Source: Haloarcula marismortui ATCC 43049
Lineage (GTDB): Archaea > Halobacteriota > Halobacteria > Halobacteriales > Haloarculaceae
Direction of reading: 5' to 3'
NCBI RefSeq assembly: GCF_000011085.1
Contig: NC_006396.1
Location: 558,001-622,000 of the forward strand
DNA length: 64,000 nt
Made by a program: the position numbers and the translations under genes. The notes below the pieces were generated by a model. It saw only the letters and a program-made list of their open reading frames with translations. It was not told where the DNA came from and ran no database searches. This document shows, piece after piece, positions 58,521 to 64,000 of the stretch (within the stretch, counting starts at the first letter, position 1; each line of letters starts with the position of its first letter).

Positions 58521-59377
58521 ACGGGACGCTCGTCCCCGAGGACGAGGCAACGGTGTCGGTGCGCGACCGCGGGTTCATGTACGGCGACGCGGCGTTCGAA
58601 ACGCTCCGGGCCTACGGCGGCGAGCCGTTCCGGTGGGACGCCCACCGCGAGCGCCTGCAGCGGACGGCCGAGACGCTGGGCTTCGCTGACGCCGTGCCCG
58701 AGGACCTCGGGGAGCGCGTCGACGAGACGCTCGCGGCTAACGACCTCGAGGAGGCGTACGTCCGGCTGTCTGTCACGCGGGGCGTCCAGCCCGGGAAGCT
58801 CACGCCGGGGGCCGACGTCGACCCGACGGTCGTCGTCATCTGCAAGGAACTCCCGCGGGGCGGGCTCGACGGCGAGCGCGTCTGGGACGAACCGGCGTCG
58901 GCTCAGACGGTCCGGACCCGGCGGATTCCCAGCGAGGCCGTTCCAGCGGACGCGAAGACCCACAACTACCTCAACGGGATTCTCGGCCGGCTCGAACTCC
59001 GAAAGGCCGCCGCTGGCGGCGAACCAGCCGACGAGTGTCTCATCCGGGACACGGACGGGAATCTGGCCGAAGGGGCGACGAGCAACCTCTTTTTCGTCAC
59101 GGACAACGGCCTCCGGACGCCGAGTACGGACCTCGACCTGCTGCCGGGGGTTACCCGCGACGTGGTAATGGACATCGCTCGCGGCGAGGATTTCCCTGTC
59201 GAGACCGGTCACTATTCGCTCGATGCCCTGCGTGACGCCGACGAGGCGTTTCTCACCAACTCGACGTGGGAGATCCGCCCCATTGCGACCGTCGACGGCA
59301 TCTCCGTCGGGAGCGGGCCGATGACGAAGCTCCTGCAGCGACTGTTCGACGAGCGTATCGAGGAGCGCCATTACTGA
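58505..59377 (+). CDS. Class IV aminotransferase / aminodeoxychorismate lyase-like
   Basis: A 290-residue fold type IV PLP enzyme. It starts [20 protein letters not shown], then RGFMYGDAAFETLRAYGGEPF, KTHNYLNGILGRLELRKAA with the PLP Lys, and LAEGATSNLFFV. This family includes PabC (4-amino-4-deoxychorismate lyase), branched-chain and D-amino-acid aminotransferases. The operon context suggests PabC. Without that context, a BCAT role would be equally possible. Confidence 0.87.
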   Translation: MQYHVNGTLVPEDEATVSVRDRGFMYGDAAFETLRAYGGEPFRWDAHRERLQRTAETLGFADAVPEDLGERVDETLAANDLEEAYVRLSVTRGVQPGKLTPGADVDPTVVVICKELPRGGLDGERVWDEPASAQTVRTRRIPSEAVPADAKTHNYLNGILGRLELRKAAAGGEPADECLIRDTDGNLAEGATSNLFFVTDNGLRTPSTDLDLLPGVTRDVVMDIARGEDFPVETGHYSLDALRDADEAFLTNSTWEIRPIATVDGISVGSGPMTKLLQRLFDERIEERHY

Positions 59378-59460
59378 GGCCGATTCAGTTCTGGTGGTCG
59401 TCTCCTCAAGACGAGAATAGGGCCGGGACCGGCGGTTTGAAACGGCTCACATCCTTACGG

Positions 59461-59886
59461 ATGTGTAGTATGGACGAGGACAGCCGTATCGTTGCGCTGG
59501 ATGAAGTGCCCGACGATGGAACCTTTCTGTTCACTGTTCGTGACGGGTTCGACACAAAAGAAGCGATTATCGTTGAGTTGTCCGACGCCGTCGTCGCGTT
59601 CGAGAACTACTGTCCACACTGGACAGATGTCCGGCTTGACAAAGGCAGTGGGGCGACGGTTCGTAACGGGGAACTGGTGTGTGAGAAACACGGGGCGACG
59701 TTCGAATCCGAGTCGGGGCTGTGTAACTACGGTCCCTGCGAGGGGGCAGTGCTGGAGGAAGTCGCGATCACTACTGAGGACGGTGATGTCTACCTGACCG
59801 ACGAGCGCTACGAGTTCGAAAATCAGGGACCCTCCGGCAATCATGACCTTTCCTCACGCGGTCGCATCGGCTTCTCCGGGAACTGA
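59461..59886 (+). CDS. Rieske 2Fe-2S protein
   Basis: A 141-residue soluble Rieske protein. The cluster ligands are CPH in ENYCPHWTD and CEKH in VCEKHGATFESES, giving C-x-H and C-x2-H, about 32 residues apart, longer than the usual spacing. The C-terminus is a Ser/Gly-rich tail. It resembles small ferredoxins of nitrite-reductase or dioxygenase type. A second ATG at 59470, 3 codons later, is also possible. It is a single gene after the chorismate operon; the partner enzyme is unknown. Confidence 0.87.
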   Translation: MCSMDEDSRIVALDEVPDDGTFLFTVRDGFDTKEAIIVELSDAVVAFENYCPHWTDVRLDKGSGATVRNGELVCEKHGATFESESGLCNYGPCEGAVLEEVAITTEDGDVYLTDERYEFENQGPSGNHDLSSRGRIGFSGN

Positions 59887-59923
59887 GCGCACAGAATCGA
59901 TGCCGCTGGGAATCGCCCTCCTA

Positions 59924-60214
59924 TCAGCTGATTCGGTACGCCGGCTCCGAGACGGCCTCGCATTTACACTCCGGGCACCGGCTCGGTCGGTTCGTCAGGT
60001 CGTCGAAGTCCGTGAAGCCGCACTCCTCGCACTCGGGTGGGGCAACAAGGAGCTGTTCGTCGGTTGATTCCAGAGATTTCGAGATATGCTCTACGTGTGT
60101 GAGCGCGTCGCTGGTCTGTATTTCGAACTCGTTTGCGATTGTCCCGGCGGCCATCGCTTTGTCGCGTAGTTGGTCAGCGATGCGCTGGCGCGTCGTCCGA
60201 CTTGCCTCGCGCAT
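59924..60214 (-). CDS. HTH regulator with C-terminal zinc ribbon
   Basis: A 96-residue protein of the type described as HTH fused to a Zn ribbon (COG3357). Starting MREASRTTRQRIADQLRDKA, the N-terminus is a helix-turn-helix with TIANEFEIQTSDALTHVEHI. The ribbon has CEECGFTDF and CPECKCEAV. I chose the ATG at 60214 because a CTATAAC TATA element (about 60239-60245, minus strand) lies about 28 bases upstream, giving a leaderless message; an ATG at 60229 would be only 10-16 bases from it. It is divergent from the universal stress gene. Confidence 0.85.
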   Translation of the reverse strand: MREASRTTRQRIADQLRDKAMAAGTIANEFEIQTSDALTHVEHISKSLESTDEQLLVAPPECEECGFTDFDDLTNRPSRCPECKCEAVSEPAYRIS

Positions 60215-60345
60215 GGGAAAAATTGGCATCCGACTGTTATAGGCTTTGTTCTGTTCTCGTGGCGCCACCGTTGCCGTCTCCCGGACAGTTCCTCGCTCCG
60301 TCACGGTACTTTATCACCGACGGCGGTGAACAGCGAGACCAATCG

Positions 60346-61212
60346 ATGTTCGATAGTATCCTTGTGCCGACAGACGGAAGTCCCGGTTCCGAGCGTGCGT
60401 TCGAGGCTGCCGCGACGCTTGCACGCACTCACGACGCCACCGTCCACGTCCTCTCGGTCGTTGACGAGCACGGACCCACGGACGACTGGGACTACGACGG
60501 CGACTCTCCGGCGGAAGCCTTCATCGAGTCCCAGGCCGACCACGTCGACACCGAGGGCCTGTCCATCACCGCCGCCGTTCGCGAGGGAGTCGTCCATGAC
60601 GCGGTCCTCGACTACGCCAACGAGACCGGTATCGACCTCATCATTATGGGAACGCACGGGCGAACCGGCGTCCGGCGGTTCCTCCTCGGGAGCGTCACCG
60701 AGAAAGTCGTCCGCCTCGCCGACGTGCCCGTCCTTTCTGTCAAAGCCGACGCGGAGCCGGGAACCATCTCATTCGACGACATTCTGCTCCCGACTGATGG
60801 CAGTAGCGGCGCGGAGGCAGCTATCGAGCCGACGGGCACACTCGCAAGCGAAACCGACGCGACAGTCCATCTCGTTTCGGTGGTGGACACGCGGTCGCTC
60901 GGTATCGATGTGGGGTCCACCGTCATCGTTGACGAACTGGAGTCGGTCGCGACGGATGCCGTCGAGGATGGCTCCGATCAACTCACTAAGATGGGAGTCA
61001 AAGCCGTTGAGACAGCAATCACTCACGGTATCCCGTATCAGGCCATCCTCGACGCCATTGAGGACACTGATGCCGACCTCGTCGTCATCGGGACCCATGG
61101 TCGCACGGGTGTCGACCGCTACCTGCTGGGCAGCGTTGCCGAAAAACTGGTCCGAACCTCGCCGGTTCCGGTGATGACCGTTCGAGCGTCGGACGTCGGC
61201 GAGGAAAGCTAA
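60346..61212 (+). CDS. Tandem universal stress protein (two UspA domains)
   Basis: A 288-residue protein made of two UspA domains of about 140 residues each. Each ends in the ATP-binding signature GTHGRTGVRRFLLGS or GTHGRTGVDRYLLGS. The first half opens MFDSILVPTDGSPGSERAF and the second DDILLPTDGSSGAEAAIEP. Both loops keep the G-x2-G-x9-G(S/T) pattern, so both are likely nucleotide-binding. ACTTTATCAC at about 60308-60317 lies about 33 bases before the ATG. It ends with a perfect hairpin at its stop codon. Confidence 0.9.
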   Translation: MFDSILVPTDGSPGSERAFEAAATLARTHDATVHVLSVVDEHGPTDDWDYDGDSPAEAFIESQADHVDTEGLSITAAVREGVVHDAVLDYANETGIDLIIMGTHGRTGVRRFLLGSVTEKVVRLADVPVLSVKADAEPGTISFDDILLPTDGSSGAEAAIEPTGTLASETDATVHLVSVVDTRSLGIDVGSTVIVDELESVATDAVEDGSDQLTKMGVKAVETAITHGIPYQAILDAIEDTDADLVVIGTHGRTGVDRYLLGSVAEKLVRTSPVPVMTVRASDVGEES

Positions 61213-61230
61213 CACCGCTCCCAGCGGTGT
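61212..61230 (+). terminator. Hairpin at the universal stress stop codon
   Basis: ACACCGCT-CCC-AGCGGTGT forms a perfect 8-base-pair stem that starts with the last base of the TAA stop. No T run follows, but its position between convergent genes suggests transcript end formation or RNA stabilisation. Confidence 0.5.
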
Positions 61231-61283
61231 ATCGTGGAATTATAGCCAGCCGGCGAGACGACGCTTGGACGGCACTCGACCGC

Positions 61284-61919
61284 CTATCCGAAGTTCTCGA
61301 CTTTCGCGTCGTCAGTGCTGACGCCGGCAGCTTCGAGCGCTTCCGTGGCGGCGTCGAGGAAGTCCGCGAAGCCGTAAATGAACACCTGGCCGCCGTCTTC
61401 GATAGCGTCGGCGACTGGCTCAGCCAGGGATTCCTCGCTGTCGATGACCGAGACGAGCGCCCCGGCCTCGGCGAGCGCGTCCAGTCGGTCCTCGTGGACC
61501 GGCGCATCGTCCTGATACACGACTGCGGCCTCGTTGCCGTCGTCCAGTGCGCGCTCGGCGATACCCACGGCTGGACCGACGCCGGGCCCACCGGCGAGGA
61601 CGACAGCGCGACTCTCGCCTTCGTAGTAATCCGACCCGAACGGCCCGGCGATGCGGACACCGTCGCCCGCTTCAAGCGCGCCGAGTTGGGGGGCTAGCTC
61701 GCCGTCGGGGTCGATGCCGACGGTAATCTCGAACGCCTCGTCGACTGTCGGCGAGGAGATTGTGTAGAACCGTGAGATGTCTTCCCCGTCGACGCCCAGC
61801 GTCAGCTTGACGAACTGCCCCGGCTGTGCGTCGAAGGCCTCCGGTGTCTCGAAGTCGATCGCCACGGTGTCCGGTCCGACATCTCGGACGGCAACCACGT
61901 CGAGGACTTGTTCATCCAT
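61284..61919 (-). CDS. FAD-dependent NAD(P) oxidoreductase of the ferredoxin reductase family
   Basis: A 211-residue flavoprotein. Starting MDEQVLDVVAVRDVGPDTVA, it has FAD-binding RFYTISSPT and the NAD-site GGPGVGPAVGIAE, then a C-terminal QVFIYGFADFLDAATEALEAAG. This is the compact FNR fold with FAD and NAD(P) domains. It would move electrons between NAD(P)H and an unidentified carrier, such as a ferredoxin. It is convergent with the universal stress gene and divergent from korA, whose product uses ferredoxin. Confidence 0.85.
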   Translation of the reverse strand: MDEQVLDVVAVRDVGPDTVAIDFETPEAFDAQPGQFVKLTLGVDGEDISRFYTISSPTVDEAFEITVGIDPDGELAPQLGALEAGDGVRIAGPFGSDYYEGESRAVVLAGGPGVGPAVGIAERALDDGNEAAVVYQDDAPVHEDRLDALAEAGALVSVIDSEESLAEPVADAIEDGGQVFIYGFADFLDAATEALEAAGVSTDDAKVENFG

Positions 61920-62124
61920 ACCTGAGAGTTGCCGTGACTGGGCAAGGGGGTTACGGTCGCGGAGTTTCACGCCTACCGGCATCAGTTGCCGGAATTTTCT
62001 AACATACGGGTGATTATGCCGGTTTTCACTCGAAACTACCCCGGAATTCACTCAAAAGCGAGTAGTGCGCGCGCGGGCGGTTACGGAAGGCTTTTCCTAC
62101 CACGCTGGCTACCCGAGGGATATA

Positions 62125-63885
62125 ATGCCAGAGGACCTGAACTGGGCCATCGGCGGCGAAGCCGGCGATGGAATCGACTCCACCGGGAAGATTTTCGCGC
62201 AGGCACTCTCCCGGGCTGGTCGACACGTCTTCACCTCAAAGGACTTCGCCTCCCGCATCCGTGGCGGGTACACTGCCTACAAGGTACGGACGTCAGTCGA
62301 CCGCGTCGAGAGTGTCGTTGACCGCCTAGACATCCTGATTGCACTCACAGAGCGCACCATCCACGAGAACGAGGACGAACTCCACGAGGATTCCGTCATC
62401 ATCTACGACGGTGAGCGCTCGACGATGCAGGACGTGGAAGTCCCCGGCGACGCGACGGCACTCGAAGTACCGCTGAAACGACTCGCGGAAGACGCGGGTG
62501 GGGCCATCATGCTCAACGTCGTCGCCCTCGGCGCGGCGTGTGAAGTCACTGGCTTCCCCATCGAGAACCTCGACGAAAGCCTCGAAAAGCGCTTCGGCGA
62601 CAAGGGCGAGGCCATCGTCGAGAACAACAAGGAAGCCGCCCGGAAGGGACAGCACTACGTCCAGGAGGAGTACGGCGAGTTCGACTACGACATGGAGACG
62701 ACCGACGAGGACTACGTGCTTCTCAACGGCGACGAGGCCATCGGCATGGGTGCCATCGCCGCCGGCTGTCGCTTCTACTCCGGCTACCCAATCACGCCAG
62801 CGACGGACGTGATGGAATACATGACCGGCCGTGTCGACCAGTTCGGTGGCAAAGTCGTTCAGGCCGAAGACGAACTCTCCGCGATCAACATGGCGCTTGG
62901 CGCGGCACGTGCCGGTGCCCGAGCCATGACCGCCACGTCCGGTCCGGGTATCGACCTGATGACCGAGACGTTCGGGCTGGTCGCCACCAGCGAGACGCCG
63001 CTGGTCATCTGTGACGTGATGCGTTCCGGTCCGTCGACCGGGATGCCGACCAAGCAGGAGCAGGGCGACCTCAACATGACACTGTACGGCGGCCACGGCG
63101 AAATTCCGCGGTTCGTCGTCGCTCCGACGACTGTCTCGGAGTGCTTCTGGAAGACCGTCGAGGCGTTCAACCTCGCCGAAAAATACCAGACGCCGGTCTT
63201 CCTCGTCTCGGACCTCGCAATGGCCGTGACGGAACAGACCTTCTCCCCCGAGACCTTCGACATGGACGAAGTCGAAATCGACCGCGGGAAGGTCGTCGAC
63301 GAGAACGAGATCGACGCCTGGCTGGACGAGAAGGGGCGCTTCCAGGCCCACTTCGCGGCCGCAGACGGGGTCTCGCCGCGTGCGTTCCCCGGCACGACCG
63401 ACGGCGCGCACATGACGACCGGCCTCGAACACGACGAACTCGGCCGGCGGACCGAAGACACGGACGTGCGTATCGAGCAGGTCGACAAGCGCCAGCGGAA
63501 AGTCGAGACCGCCCGCGAGCAGGAGGACTTCGACTACCGCGAGTTCGGCGACTCCGACGCCGATACGCTCGTCATCTCCTGGGGCTCCAACGAAGGAGCC
63601 CTGCGCGAGGGGCTGACGCTGCTGGAGGAAGACGGCTACGACGTGCGGTTCCTCTCGGTGCCGTACATCTTCCCGCGGCCGGACCTCTCCGAAGAGATCG
63701 AAGCCGCAGAGGACGTTATTGTCGTCGAGTGTAACGCCACTGGCCAGTTTGCGGATGTCATTGAGCACGACGTCCTCGAACGGGTACAGCGCATCAACAA
63801 GTACAACGGCGTGCGGTTCAAAGCAGACGAACTGGCAACCGAGATCAAGCAAACGCTTGACACACCCCCGGAGGCAACACAATGA
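62125..63885 (+). CDS. korA: 2-oxoacid:ferredoxin oxidoreductase, alpha subunit (KorA-like)
   Basis: A 586-residue fused gamma-alpha subunit of the ferredoxin-dependent 2-oxoacid oxidoreductases, which oxidise a 2-oxoacid to acyl-CoA. The gamma part (1-190) shows IGGEAGDGIDSTGKIFAQAL and FASRIRGGYTAYKV, and the alpha part AAGCRFYSGYPITPATDVMEY. The length and the N-terminus of the next subunit resemble KorAB of haloarchaea (2-oxoglutarate), rather than PorAB (pyruvate). I chose ATG 62125; the frame upstream is AT/GC-mixed promoter DNA. It overlaps korB by ATGA. Confidence 0.85.
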   Translation: MPEDLNWAIGGEAGDGIDSTGKIFAQALSRAGRHVFTSKDFASRIRGGYTAYKVRTSVDRVESVVDRLDILIALTERTIHENEDELHEDSVIIYDGERSTMQDVEVPGDATALEVPLKRLAEDAGGAIMLNVVALGAACEVTGFPIENLDESLEKRFGDKGEAIVENNKEAARKGQHYVQEEYGEFDYDMETTDEDYVLLNGDEAIGMGAIAAGCRFYSGYPITPATDVMEYMTGRVDQFGGKVVQAEDELSAINMALGAARAGARAMTATSGPGIDLMTETFGLVATSETPLVICDVMRSGPSTGMPTKQEQGDLNMTLYGGHGEIPRFVVAPTTVSECFWKTVEAFNLAEKYQTPVFLVSDLAMAVTEQTFSPETFDMDEVEIDRGKVVDENEIDAWLDEKGRFQAHFAAADGVSPRAFPGTTDGAHMTTGLEHDELGRRTEDTDVRIEQVDKRQRKVETAREQEDFDYREFGDSDADTLVISWGSNEGALREGLTLLEEDGYDVRFLSVPYIFPRPDLSEEIEAAEDVIVVECNATGQFADVIEHDVLERVQRINKYNGVRFKADELATEIKQTLDTPPEATQ

Positions 63886-64000
63886 GTTCCGACGTTCGCT
63901 TCACAGACTTCAAATCCGACAAGCAACCGACCTGGTGTCCCGGCTGCGGTGACTTCGGGACGATGAACGGCATGATGAAGGCACTGGCAGAGACGGGCAA
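63882..64000 (+). CDS. korB: 2-oxoacid:ferredoxin oxidoreductase, beta subunit (KorB-like, partial)
   Basis: The first 39 codons of the beta subunit, cut by the right edge. It begins MSSDVRFTDFKSDKQPTWC, then PGCGDFGTMNGMMKALAE. The WCPGCGD motif binds the thiamine diphosphate and FeS cluster region of the family. The ATG overlaps the korA stop. The FDxKSDKQPTWC start is what I recall of haloarchaeal KorB. Confidence 0.88.
   Translation, partial: MSSDVRFTDFKSDKQPTWCPGCGDFGTMNGMMKALAETG

Noticed and set aside
1..64000. CRISPR arrays, rRNA, tRNA, intact insertion sequences
   Set aside because: No regular spaced repeats, no rRNA or tRNA sequence and no transposase were found in the window.

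Overview
The window comes from a haloarchaeon, most likely a Haloarcula species. Predicted proteins are strongly acidic, third codon positions are GC-rich, and AT-rich archaeal TATA boxes often lie 25-32 bases before the start codon, as expected for leaderless transcripts. Clear archaeal markers are present: TBP, Spt5, SecE, FtsZ1, an archaeal type IV pilin, an archaeal D-aminoacyl-tRNA deacylase and a haloarchaeal chemoreceptor. A complete methylaspartate-cycle gene cluster (35.6-42.2 kb), a pathway worked out in Haloarcula, points to that genus. No rRNA, tRNA, CRISPR array or intact insertion sequence was seen.

Layout. 0-7.5 kb: a branched-chain amino-acid type ABC importer (binding lipoprotein and two permeases, cut by the left edge), divergent from a short-chain dehydrogenase and an acetyl-CoA synthetase-like ligase, then an MFS exporter. 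7.6-17.3 kb: mostly housekeeping and lone genes (mini zinc protein, PAPS-reductase-like protein, SpoIIM-like membrane protein, 2Fe-2S ferredoxin, geranylgeranyl reductase, pilin, M20 amidohydrolase, S10-like protein, Nudix hydrolase). 17.3-23.6 kb: a MacB/Lol-like ABC exporter divergent from a LolA-like protein, then a repair-like operon DUF5788-PolX-Mut7-C. 23.8-27.5 kb: an AT-richer accessory patch with a CHAT-domain caspase-like protein, a convergent 43-residue secreted or membrane micropeptide, a possible gene remnant and a receiver-PAS protein. 27.7-35.5 kb: AN1-rhomboid protease, endonuclease V, SDR, ArsA/Get3 ATPase, a Rad3-type helicase, TBP and a TRAM protein.

35.6-42.2 kb: the methylaspartate cycle. 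A CaiB/BaiF CoA-transferase is divergent from glutamate mutase S and E, methylaspartate ammonia-lyase, mesaconyl-CoA hydratase and beta-methylmalyl-CoA lyase. The last five are tightly packed and end at a compact hairpin-plus-T terminator. Together they convert glutamate to glyoxylate and propionyl-CoA so that acetyl-CoA can be assimilated. 42.2-54.7 kb: an aminotransferase, small membrane and zinc proteins, a PHP protein, secE-spt5, a BasB/BasT-like binding protein and chemoreceptor pair, ftsZ1, dtdA and a cation exchanger. The spt5 3' end is partly duplicated next to palindromic DNA. 54.8-64 kb: aroE, a helix-hairpin-helix protein, a three-gene chorismate-using operon (TrpE/PabB, glutaminase, class IV aminotransferase), a Rieske protein, an HTH/Zn-ribbon regulator, a tandem universal stress protein, a flavin reductase, and 2-oxoacid:ferredoxin oxidoreductase korA plus the start of korB at the right edge.

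The best candidates for something new are the CHAT protein plus micropeptide module, the overlapping upstream reading frame of the pilin gene, and the duplicated spt5 tail with its palindromic insert.
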